From: Chara braunii
Taxonomy: Eukaryota > Streptophyta > Charophyceae > Charales > Characeae
Length of the DNA stretch: 50,082 nt
Reading direction: 5' to 3'
Assembly (NCBI GenBank): GCA_003427395.1
Contig: BFEA01000075.1
Coordinates: forward strand, 3,576,358-3,626,439
Shown: positions 1-10,300 of the stretch, one piece after another
How the letters are laid out: each line of letters starts with the position of its first letter
Numbering within the stretch: position 1 is the first letter of the stretch
Program-made: the position numbers and the translations under genes
The notes under the pieces: model-generated
What the model saw: the letters and a program-made list of their open reading frames with translations, nothing else
Databases searched by the model: none
What the model was told of the DNA's origin: nothing

Positions 1-620
1 AAGCAATAGTTAGATAGTTATCAAGCATCAACCGGTTGGCACTCAAACAACTTTATATCTGTGGTTTTCTACTTAGTTGGGACTCACTGCTATGAAATCT
101 GAGTGTAAGAGGAGGGACATGAAAGATGGAAATATCCTGGTGGTGAAGAGCACACTAATCAGGGATAAGAGAGAGGGATGGGAGGAAAAAGCATGTAAAG
201 ACACATATTAACTCAGAGAGAATTCGCAGTCAGAACAGCGGAGGAGAGAAAATATATCGAACATGTGATTTATTTCCACGGACATGAGGGGAGGTTACAC
301 AGTACCGGTTCAAGTTCTGAAACTGTTGAGCAGGCCAGGACCAAGCTCGTGTGAGCCAGCAGTGCTCAAGGCGACCCTGGGAAAAGGTCACCAGTAAGTA
401 AATAATATCAGATTGCAGTCTTCTCTTGCAGCAGTACGGTATGTGGCTTCATGGATCAGTGACCAAATGTGTCCAACGACTACACAAACAATTTTTAGAC
501 AGTCTTTCAGACAATCAAATAGCCAATTAGTTTGCTAATTAACAACCAAAGTTCTCTGACCAACAAAAGCAAACAGATCAGCAATTCAGTAAGTAGAAAA
601 CCAGAGATAATCAGCAGTTG
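1..620. other. Non-coding stretch, nothing recognised
   Basis: No frame with recognisable protein content and no RNA gene was seen. The last part (from about 487) carries degenerate 'CAATCAA/CAATTAG' words that lead into the tandem repeat that follows. Confidence 0.5.
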
Positions 621-682
621 ACAGAAATTTGATTGACAATCGGCCAGTGCTCTGATAACGATCTCAGTGGTGTTCAACTTTC

Positions 683-833
683 ACAATCAGCAATTAATCA
701 GCAATCAATCAGCAATCGATCGACAATCAGTTTTCAGCAATCAGTTTTCAACAATCAGTTTTCAGCAATCAGTTTTCAACAATCAGTTTTCAGCAATCAG
801 TTTTCGGTAAATGATTCGGCAATCAGTCCTCAG
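683..833. repeat. 14-bp minisatellite (CAATCAGTTTTCAG)
   Basis: About ten copies of a 14-bp unit, near-perfect between about 721 and 805 and degenerate on both sides. The units alternate CAGCAATCAG and CAACAATCAG. A short frame through it encodes only low-complexity Ser/Gln/Asn/Phe repeats and is not considered a gene. Confidence 0.85.
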
Positions 834-869
834 TGATCATCTAGTCAGTCTGCGCCAGCTAGTCTACTC

Positions 870-1286
870 ATGAGCACAGTTCAGTCTACGCTGGTCAGTG
901 AGTCAGTGCTGACAAGTCTTAATCGGATTTCATGCAAGGAGGCATTCTGCTATAAGTATGTTAATGTCATTGTTTTCAGACAAGGAGATCTGTCGATCTT
1001 CGTTGTCCAGACCAGCTTTGCTGACGGTACTATCCATGACCTGAGGCCATACTTGAAGAAGGGCAAGGAGGCTCATGAACATTTCGGCCCAGTCTGGATC
1101 ACGGCCACCAAGTACCTCGAGCAGAGAGCGAGGGAGCTCGATGAGGGTGGCATTACGCTGATCCGCAACTTTGGCCCAAAGCTTTATACCGACTATCCCA
1201 GGCCTACTGTTCCTTCTCTCCTCACAGATGGCACGATTTGGCTTGATATGATTAACTTGGCGAAAAGGTATATCTCCCAGCAGTAA
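870..1286 (+). CDS. Unrecognised exon-like open frame
   Basis: A 138-residue frame of ordinary, non-repetitive composition that I cannot place in a family. The better part (residues about 38-132) lies between a plausible acceptor (TTTTCAG ending at 979) and a plausible donor (GTATAT from 1268). That gives a 288-nt exon. A second possible exon, 1350-1446, begins after TTTTCAG, ends before GTGACT and stays open in the matching phase. It encodes a short hydrophobic stretch. No start codon context, promoter or partner gene supports a full model. It may be an exon of a gene beginning outside the window, a decayed transposon frame, or chance. The shadow frame on the other strand has no domain either. 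Confidence 0.22.
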   Translation: MSTVQSTLVSESVLTSLNRISCKEAFCYKYVNVIVFRQGDLSIFVVQTSFADGTIHDLRPYLKKGKEAHEHFGPVWITATKYLEQRARELDEGGITLIRNFGPKLYTDYPRPTVPSLLTDGTIWLDMINLAKRYISQQ

Positions 1287-1446
1287 TTGGCATTGAGGCA
1301 CTGACTGAGCCTACCGAGTATCCCTATCTCAGACGAGGGGTCTTTTCAGTGGACGGACTGCCTACTTTGTGGGAGGAGTTCTGCTCTATGGTTTACTTTC
1401 GTGTCATGTATCTCGGATGGTCATGCTCGGAACTTGCTGGCTTCAG

Positions 1447-2079
1447 GTGACTCTTTGTCACGAGGCCTCAATCTAAGACTGTACGTGGGTGTGGGTCACG
1501 ACACCAAAAATGAACAGCGAGATGAGAGATTGAGAGAGAATGCCTAAAGAGATGAGTGAGAACTTTTGAGAGGTGCTGACCACGCTTGTTTATGTGTACT
1601 CTCTGAGATTATTATGAGTTCTCACTTTTCCCTCATTCATCTTGTCTTTGCCTTGAGTCAGTCAGTCTTCATTATCTCTTCTGACATTACTTGATGATTG
1701 TACTTCCTTGTTGATCATGTCACAGTTCTCAATCCCCTAAATTGGCATCTTGATATACACATGGCATATTTAATTTAATTTTTATTATCAGCATTATCAT
1801 TGTTGTTCCGAATCACAATTAAAGATTCATAAGACCGGGGACTGGCGAAGCCGCAATTGAAGGGTCTCGCTCGAAGCCGGACGCACACAACAGGAAGGGA
1901 TCTGCTTTATTTAATTAATTTTATTTATTGCATTCACATCCAAAATCCTGCCTGACAGCCTGTTGGTTTTCTTGGTCGCTTAAAGTGGCTCGACTAAAAA
2001 AAAGTGCGACACCGTACGTACGTGCGTTCGGGTTCGGGCGTTCAACCTGTCCCAAACGCCGGTAACTTTGTGTATAGAT
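1447..2079. other. Non-coding, no gene seen
   Basis: Mixed-composition sequence without a credible frame. It becomes steadily more AT-rich towards the island that follows. Confidence 0.4.
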
Positions 2080-3860
2080 ATATATTAGTCACTTGCAAAT
2101 ATGCTAAGTGTTTAAATTTAACGAAAATTTGCTCAAAACGTTGATCCTTCGATATTACCACAACTTTTTTTTTTTCAAGAAATCAAAATTATATTCACAT
2201 AGCATGAACGTTGTAAAGAAACTACTTTCAGAATCATTGAATAAACTTTTGCAAGATACATGCAATTGTCACGCCATTTATATTTGTAGTTGTATATTCA
2301 AACAACGATTTCACTACATCTTCTATACTAGCATAGCAAAAACTAAAAGTTTGTCAAAAATCGTTTTAAATATTGTTTAAACAATGTTAATACCTTAAGT
2401 ACATATAAAATTTGTAAAAGGATATGGATTGCAAACGATTGTTAAACTCGAGTGATGACAAAGATTTGTTAACGAGGTAATTGGAGGTTCCGATTACACT
2501 CCTCCTCCGTGTATAATACAACCAAGTGGTTAAGCATTACTTTTAGTGTAGATCAAACATTGTAATAACAAAACAAATAGCAAAGATTGTTTGAACCATC
2601 TTACCGGTTGTGCGGCTATGTTTTTTGTAATCCAAAACATGAAGAATAAATTATTTTAGTCTTCACATTGTGTTGATATAAAAAACAGTTTTATATACCC
2701 TTTGGTTAAACTACAATCGATTGAATTATTTTATTCTTTTATCATGCATTCAATCACTCGAATTATTTATTTGGCTTGAAAAATCGAAAGCGTCAATTAC
2801 TATGTAACTCAATTTTATTCGTGCGTGAAGTAGTTGAGAAATAAGCGAGATTGAAGTTTTTCATATTCGCTTATTTCTATTGTCTTTTTTTTTTTTTTTT
2901 CAAATTTGTTTTATTTTTAAACTTGTCTAAAAAAAAAATATTTTTTTTACCTAATTTGTTTCACTTCAAAATTTTTAAAATATTTCTGTACGATTATTTC
3001 CCTTCATCATAAGTATGACAACAATGTAACCCTATAAAAAAAATCAAATGTGTGTTCATTACGCGAACATTCTTATCTCATGTAATACACTAATTTTTTT
3101 TTGCTTTTTAACACAATTGACATTTTATTTGACCGAATAACACATATAGGTAAATGAAAAGCAGATTTGAGGTTTTAGTATAATATCCTTTTCCATTTAG
3201 TCATTCTTAACCAATAATTTCGATATTACATACTCAAAATTAAAAAAAAAATAATAAATTAAACCAGCAGTACGTTTTTTAAACCTTTTTTTACAATGTG
3301 GTTGCATGTGCTTCGCGTTTAGCGGAATGTAGCGGGTGTTGCTTTGCAAAATATCCGTATAGGCAAAACAAACCTAGCATGTGACATAATTGGTCTGGAT
3401 TTATTTTTTGCGAATGGACGTCCAAGTACATTCCACAAGATGGCAAACGTATTAGTGGTTTGAAACCAATGACTCTTTCTATACTTTTTTTACTTTGTGA
3501 ACACGATACTGAGTGAAGAAATATCAACGGACTCATAATCTCAGTTATCCGACCAGACACCCAGGACACTACTAAAATTATAGTATTATTCTATCTGTAA
3601 TAGGTTCCGTACAAATTTGAAAAAAAAAACTTGAATATCAACATTGTTGATGCTAAAATACTCATAACAAACGTATAGAACCTCCTCCACTCTGCAATCC
3701 AAAACATCTGTTTTCGTCAAGAATATCAGCAAATGACAAGTGGCAAGCGGCTCGAAAAATATGTGAGTTTATGTTGTTTGTTGGTTGAGCAACTCCTGAT
3801 TTTATAATGGTACGAAAAATATGAGGGAACAATGCAACTTATTTGATTATATGAAACTGA
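2080..3860. other. AT-rich island
   Basis: Composition shifts sharply here. A/T runs (several of 8-20 bases) and AT-rich words dominate, against near-balanced composition from 5 kb onwards. Two frames fall inside: 90 codons on + (2108-2380) and 92 codons on - (3291-3569). Neither has a motif I recognise. The minus frame has ordinary composition with several Cys and His but no clear zinc-binding spacing. The words 'AATCCAAAACAT' near 2630 and 3705 recur. It could be a foreign or organellar insertion or an AT-rich repeat; the sequence does not decide. Confidence 0.45.
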
Positions 3861-4006
3861 ATTTATGTAGTTTCTTATTAAACTACCATGTCAGATTTAC
3901 TGGCTCTAGAGTTTTGTACACATTGTCCTTGTAGAGGATCCGACAGGACATGTGATGACAAAGACAATCTTGGTCTCTATGCGAAATTACACTAAGCCTG
4001 ATTTCA

Positions 4007-4196
4007 AGATTATGGAAGAGAAGAAGGAAGAGGAGGGAAAACATAAAACAGAAGAGAATGTGAAGGACAAAGAGAAAGAGGAGAAGAAAGAGAAAAAGGA
4101 AGAGGAGAAAGACTATAAGAAAGAAAAGGAAGAGAAGGAAGAAAACCACAAGGAGGAGAAGGAGAATGACGAGGAGAAAAAACACGAGGAATGAGA
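4007..4196 (+). repeat. Purine-rich (GAA/GAG) tract with Lys/Glu-coding frame
   Basis: About 190 bp of almost pure A/G on the plus strand. A plus frame (3952-4194) reads as a Lys/Glu-rich charged run of about 60 residues. The opposite strand gives a Leu/Phe-rich frame, as expected for a polypurine/polypyrimidine tract. Such a run could be a coding exon of a charged linker, but low complexity alone explains the open frame. Confidence 0.6.
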
Positions 4197-4827
4197 TGGA
4201 GGAATGATGAATCACAACAATAAGGATGGTTTCATGGGGAAAGGGATATTATGACGAGTTGCTGCTAGTTTGGCAACCTGCGTGCTTGCCCCTTAACCAA
4301 CACAAGATACAAAGGGAACAACGGAGGGTGGTGGTGGAGAGGTATAAATGACTCTCATACGAAGGAGATATCGAATGGAAGATAGGGTTACTACTATCTA
4401 GGGACAAAGTTGGGAGACTACGGTGGTGCTCTGCATAGTCCTCGTTCGGGGAGAGATAAAAGGGAAGATTCGGGTCTCGTGAAAGTCAGTAAGCATCCTT
4501 GCGGGGGGGCTCTTTACTCTTAGAATAGACAATAGGGTAGACGATAGCTTGTCGTTATATGTTTAGTGGGCAAACTCTCACTGTATATATATTATTGATA
4601 AGGAAAGGAGAGTTTTTAATTGATCGCAAAAACGATATGAGGGTGCTAGTTGATGACATAGACAAGGTGTTGCATGTCGATGATGGAGATTAGAGTGTTC
4701 CTTGTGTATGAAAGACATGGTGAATCGATAAACGAAGACAATAGAGGTGTCAATCAAGGGTAGTAGAGATTGAAAGAGGTCTAGTGGATGGTTGAGTTAT
4801 GGATAAAAATAAAGTAGACCTTAGTGG

Positions 4828-4962
4828 ATGAACCAGGGCTAAATACAAACGTAATGCAAGGCTCATACAAACATGCTTGAACCAGGGCTAAATACAATCA
4901 AGGCGTTGCGAACACCCGTAATGCAAGGCTCATACAAACATGCTTGAACCAGGGCTAAATAG
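4828..4962. repeat. Tandem repeat, three copies of 'GAACCAGGGCTAAATA'
   Basis: The block 'CTTGAACCAGGGCTAAATA' plus 'CGTAATGCAAGGCTCATAC' occurs three times, with starts near 4830, 4879 and 4947. Spacing differs because one copy lacks an internal 'CAAGGCGTTGCGAACACC' segment. Confidence 0.8.
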
Positions 4963-5655
4963 GGTATTACGCTTAGCGTTGGCGCCTACAACCATTGGCT
5001 TGTCAAATCATTCAATCATGAGGTGGTAGAGGGGTGATTATCCTGAGTTGTAGGCATGTGGGAGTGGGGTGTGCCATGGACAATTAAACCGCCAGTACCT
5101 AATGGTTGGGGCGGCCGTTAACGCGGAAACCGAATCGGCCTGCCCCTTCGGTCCAAATTCATTTGAGGCCGGCGGGTACGAAAAATGCGGTAGGCACTGG
5201 TGGTTTAAGAAAAAGGTGGCCGGAGTCTTGTTTTTCCTCCCCCGCTCTTTCATCTTCTTTTTTTAAGGGTGGCTTAGAGATAGTATTGTCGAACTGAATG
5301 ACCCTATGTAATTCAAAACTTTTTTGATTCCATTAATCTAATTTATGTGAATTCGAGCTCAGGTCCATAGGTTTGCCAATTGACTAGGCTTGGTGGCTGG
5401 AGTCTCGTTAGGAGTACAAGGTCAGATTCTACTAGATTGTAGTGTGAATTGATTTGAAACATTCCTTTCTTCATTTTTTCTGTCTTTTCAGTTCATCGTG
5501 TTCAGAGTCATGATGAGGGTCTGCAACTTCTAACGGGAATTGTGATGACAATTGCGCTCCTCTGTAAATTTTATAACGAATACTCCCAGGGGCCGAGGTC
5601 CGAGACATTCTAGAATTAGGCAGTATGATATATATGATACTGCATTGCAACGCTA

Positions 5656-5716
5656 TTTTTTTTTTTTTTTTTCAGGCCGTTGCCTTCAGCGTCCGTGCAT
5701 GTGTTTCCACATGCAC
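5656..5716. repeat. Poly(T) tract followed by a perfect 9-bp-stem hairpin
   Basis: T17 at 5656-5672 could be the poly(A) end of a minus-strand retroposed sequence. A perfect hairpin follows at 5695-5716 (GTGCATGTG, loop TTTC, CACATGCAC). No flanking target-site duplication was seen. Confidence 0.5.
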
Positions 5717-5997
5717 GACAGAAACCAGCAGGACAGTTTCGAGTTTATTTGCCCCTGTCCTTGGGTCCACTGGGTTTCTCCCCGCACCAGTACCGAGGCC
5801 AATGCCGAACCCTGCTTTCCTTCCGTGTCAACTGCCGCGGAATTGTTTTTCAAGCGGGGAAAGGTACTGAGCCTGAAGCTATGCCAGGCTCTTGTGGGTA
5901 AGAGCCTGGCCCGGAAACCACAAAGAAAAGGCCCAGTTGGAGGCTCTGGAGCCTTGGAGGTTAGCTTGGTTGTATCAAGCTCAGGTGAACTGTTCTT

Positions 5998-6415
5998 TCC
6001 TACTGAAAGGAGACACCGGGACGCATTACCAAGTGATATCCCTCTCGACCTACAGAAGAAAGGAGACACCTGGACAGATTACCAAGTGATACCCCTCTCG
6101 AACATTCAATCACCGAGGGGCACACCTCTCAGACACCTTTTGAAATGGGTATGTGGAGTGCCTGCCTGTATCTGTAGCTGGAAGGCTCACCTATCAAACA
6201 TCCGTTTCTGGTTGGGTAGGTGACCACCTGCCCGTAACTTTAGCTGGAAGCCTCACGTCTCCAACATCCGACTCCAACTTCAATGGCTAAGCTGGAGCAC
6301 TTACCTATAGCTGTAGCTAGAAGGCTCACCTCTTGAACATCCGTCTTCAGCTTCACTGTCTACGTGGAGCACCTGCCTGTGGCTGTAGGTGGAAGGCACA
6401 CCTCTCGATCACCCG
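5998..6415. repeat. Two adjacent degenerate tandem arrays (about 55 bp and 80 bp units)
   Basis: 6000-6105 holds two copies of a unit beginning 'GAAAGGAGACACC' and containing 'ATTACCAAGTGATA'. From about 6150 to 6410 there are four copies of a roughly 80-bp unit with the words 'GGAGCACCTGCCTGT', 'GCTGGAAGGCTCACCTCT' and 'AACATCCG'. The copies differ by substitutions and small indels, so the arrays are old. Overlapping frames across it are byproducts. Confidence 0.8.
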
Positions 6416-6519
6416 TTTACAGATCCCTAAGAAGGCTCCTACAGGACGCTTCCAAACCAACTCTCCGAGTGTGCGGCCGGCCTGCAGCTGACTGATGGGA
6501 ACCTTTCGGACTGAGAGGG

Positions 6520-6735
6520 CGAGCCCACCCTATGGCTGAATGGTCCTCAAATGCAGGTCATGAGCTCGATCCCGGATATACAATACGGTTAGGGGCTCTA
6601 CCCAAAACGAAAGGGTACCAACGGGCGTAGCTCAGTTGGTACACCCATGAACTGTTGAAATGCAGACCCAAGTTCGAATCCAGACACAATCAGATGACCA
6701 GAATACAATCATTCTGAATTACCTGGGGCCGGTCA
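6520..6735 (+). repeat. tRNA-derived SINE-like unit
   Basis: 6628-6639 reads TAGCTCAGTTGG, a good RNA polymerase III box A. About 31 bases on, 6671-6681 reads AGTTCGAATCC, a good box B. The intervening bases do not form a normal anticodon arm, so this is tRNA-like rather than a tRNA gene. A weaker tRNA-like segment lies just upstream, with 'GAGCTCGATCCCGG' near 6568, so the element may be dimeric. A second copy of the same unit, including the unusual 'ACACCCATGAACTGTTG' spacer, is on the minus strand at 45.5 kb. This establishes a dispersed family. Confidence 0.65.
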
Positions 6736-7159
6736 CCCTTTCAGAAGAAAAAACAAACAAAAAAGGCACGGGAGCTGTGTATGTGTACTCGTCGAACAAT
6801 AGGGGGGGATGCAAATGCAAAAGAAGAAACAGTAAAGCAAGGGGGTACGGCAGGTGGGGACGGCACGGCAGACAGGGGAAGCTGAGGCGGGAATTGGGTC
6901 GAGGTGGTGCTGCGAGAACTCAAAAAAACGCACCCCTTACTGGCAACAGCGAAGGGCCTCGCTCCACTACTCATCGAAGCCGAGAAACGGTGCGAAGCGG
7001 CGAAAAGCGGTAAATGCATATTTCCGTCAATGAGGGAAAGATTCATTCGCCATTTTGCACGTCTGTGGCGCGGCCTCAAAGTTGCTGCCGCTCCCCCACT
7101 GACGTCTGGAATGGAATTGCTGGCCGGCGCCGGCACACAGAAAAAAAGCAGAAGTTGAA

Positions 7160-7374
7160 GGCGGTCTTCAATCTTCTTGGCAGAGGAGGAAGGGCTTATA
7201 GTTTGTCTTTAAAGTTAGGGGAGGTCCTCTTCAGGCAACACGAGAGAGATTCCGCCGACATCTTCTCGTCGTGGTCGTCGCAGATTCCTCTGGCTGTGTG
7301 CGATTGCTGCAGACTCCATATCCCGTTCTTATCAAGCTTATCCTCTCTCCTATCCTTGTCTACCAACCGCGAAG
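7160..7374 (+). promoter_or_regulatory. Probable 5' UTR and proximal promoter of eEF1B-beta
   Basis: The bases immediately before the start codon are pyrimidine-rich ('CTTATCCTCTCTCCTATCC' region, 7331-7360), as often seen in leaders of translation-machinery mRNAs. 'CTTATAG' at about 7196-7202 is a weak TATA candidate. The transcription start cannot be fixed from sequence. Confidence 0.35.
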
Positions 7375-10300
7375 ATGGGAGGCGTTGCTTTTGAGAACCT
7401 GTCCTCCTCGGAGGGGGTGAAGGCCCTCGACGATTATTTGTTGACGAGAAGCTATATCACCGGGTATGTGTTAGTACTTTCGTCTCTCGTTCAGCCGGCG
7501 TTTCGCTGAGCTTCGGCCACATGTCAGTTTTGATAGGGTTAGGTATGTCGTCACAGTGAGCAATGCGTCTTGCTACTTCCCTATGAACTTGTGAGGTATG
7601 GAGATGGTTTAGGTTTTCCTTCACGGAAAGAAATGCATCCTGCTGTTTCCTTAAGAGGAATGGAACTGGTTTAGGTTTTCGTTCACAGATATGTATCTGT
7701 TATGGGCGGTGGACATTTCAGGTAGTGAATGGGACTGGCTTAGGTCTTCTTTCACAGAAGGTCATCTGCCATTTGCAATAGACATTTCATGCCATGGAGC
7801 AGGGGTTTATTATGTGCACACCGTGGTCGATCACGTTGTTCTCTTGCGGTGTGAATAGGTCAGGCTTTGATGTTTGGTTTTGTGTTTTCTAATTTTCCGT
7901 CCGTTGTCTATACTGTCACAATCTATGATAGTTTGCTAATAGGCATTGTGTTGGTGGTTGAACCTTGTTTTGTTCTGTCTTTATATGCAGATCACAGGCT
8001 TCTCGTGATGATCTCGCTGTTTACCTCGCGCTGAAGACCGCTCCGAGCAAGGAGTTTGTCAATGCTTCAAGATGGTACTCTCATATCACTGCTCTTCTGA
8101 AGAAGACGTAAGTGGATGGCATTTCGGATTTCGCGTCATTTCGGATTTCGCGTGTTTCGTCGTTACCTGCCTATTCTCTCATGCCCTGTCCTGTGCGTTC
8201 GTTCTCTCGGTCTTCCCTTCCGTGCTTGGTTTCTTGTCTTTCTCTTGCTTATTGTGTATAAGTGTTCACCCTTCGTTTGGCTGACCACGGGCCCATCGTC
8301 TGAATTTTCTGTTCCCTTCGGTTTTCTTCTCTGTTTCCCTGTTTTTTTGCTATTGTACTTTCCTTCGTTTGGCTGAACACGGGCCCTTCGTCTGCACTCT
8401 CCGATCACCTTAGGGTTTCTTTTGTTTCCCTGTTTCTGTGCTTTTGTGCCTGTCTTCGTTCGACTGACCACGGGTCCTTCGACTGCCCTCTCCGTTTCCG
8501 TTCTGGTGTCTTATAAGTTCCTCTGTTTCCTCGCTCTTGATTTTTCTTCGTGTGTTCAGCTTCCGTCCGCCCTTACACGCTTACGTGATTCGAGCTTGAG
8601 AATACGTATTATGATTTTTTTTAAAATTTTTTAACGTGGATTATTGGTCGATTCATGCGTCTTCTTTCCGCAGGGGCCATCCTAATCTTCTCTGTATCGC
8701 TCCAATTTTAATGGATGTCCCGACACACCGTGATATGATTTGATGCGTGTGTGAAGAGCAATTGGCGCGGTCGCATGCGCCGCATTTATCGATAAATTAA
8801 TTAGCCGTGTACGAAAGGTAGCTTGCATCTGTTTTCGCATTTTTGCTTCTGACCACTCTTTGTCTCTGCTCGCACGATTCCTTGATCTCTCCCTTTCCTT
8901 CGCTTGTCAACGGCTTCCCAAGTTCTCCTTCCTCTTTAGTTTCTTATGATACTCGCTCTTCGTTTGTCCGCCCACTTTTGCTTCGTCTGTGCTTTTCCGT
9001 CTTAAGCTGTCTTCTCTGCAAGGCCTGTCCTTTCACGTCTCCCTCTGATCACATCTAGCCTTGGTCATGTTTCTTCACTTCATTCCCTTCGTGGTCCAAA
9101 GCCTGTCCTCCATCGATACCTTAATCTCCTGATCTCGGTCATTTCACGTCTCCCTCATCACATTTAGCCTTGGTGAGTTCCAAAGTCTGTCCTCCATCAG
9201 TACCTTTATTCTCCTGACCGCTATCTTTATCGTCTCTCGTGCAGACCGGTCTATGTTATTTGTCGTGTTTTGGTGGTATCGTCGCTTGTGCAGACCGGTC
9301 TATGATATTTGTCGTGTTTTGGTGGCTTTCTCTTCGGTCTTCCAGACCGTGTCTCACCCGTCTTGTTTAGGACAGCAATTTGTCTTGTGTTCGGTCCTTT
9401 GTCTTCTCTGTTGTTGGCATAGCTTTTATTGTCGTATGGAAGTGTTCTTGCCGTGTGCACTTTTCGTTGTTCCCGGGTAATTTGCTTGCCGTCTCGCTCC
9501 GTTCAATGTGCTCTTTTTTATTGGCGCACTTGTCCAGGTTTCGTCTTTCCAGTACCGGCAGATCGCGGGTTTGACGTTGTCCTCCCTGGTTTCTGTGCAC
9601 GATTTCGCTCGTACGTTGTGCCTCTTTGTTATATGCTTCGGGGCAGATGTTTTCATTTATAATTGTCATATTCACTGCTGCACTGGCAGATTATTTGCTT
9701 CGATGCAGATATAGACGTTCTTATTTATATTTGTCACATTCACTGCCACTGCTCTGTTTATGTCAGGTGATGATGCAGGTAGACGCTGCACTGGCAGATT
9801 ATTTGCTTCGATGGAGATATTTATGTTTAGTTGTCATATTCACTGGCACTGCTATGTTTAATGTTTAGGTGATGCGGCTGTGGGATTCATCTCTAAGATT
9901 TGTGGGATCTCAGGGCTACTGTAGTGTACGATTCGAACGTTCCGATATAGTTAATTGACTAATTAGGATATGTTTGCCAGACGCTGAGTACGAATACGAC
10001 GCATTCGATTTCCACGATGTGGCAAATGGTCCCCTTTTAAGATGGTATCCCCACACGGCATTGGGTCGAATTGTCCGCAACGAGCACTAAAGCTAATTGC
10101 TAGTGATTACCGCGCCACATTTGCCTTGCTTTTTGATGGACATTGCAGTAGATGCATCTCTTGGTCGTTTTGGCTCCCTCACTAATCCTAATTTCCCGCC
10201 TTCTTGCGTTATTGATGTCTCCTCAGAAAGTTTTATCCGTTTATGACCGTGTCCACCTCGTCTGATATAATGGTTTTCTGACTGCTGCGCTCTTCTAGCC

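Noticed and set aside
5552-6223. 223-codon open frame on +
   Set aside because: Spans a poly(T) tract and tandem repeats, with overlapping frames of equal quality on both strands.
6600-6690. A functional tRNA gene
   Set aside because: Boxes A and B are good, but no anticodon arm or acceptor stem forms; kept as SINE-like.
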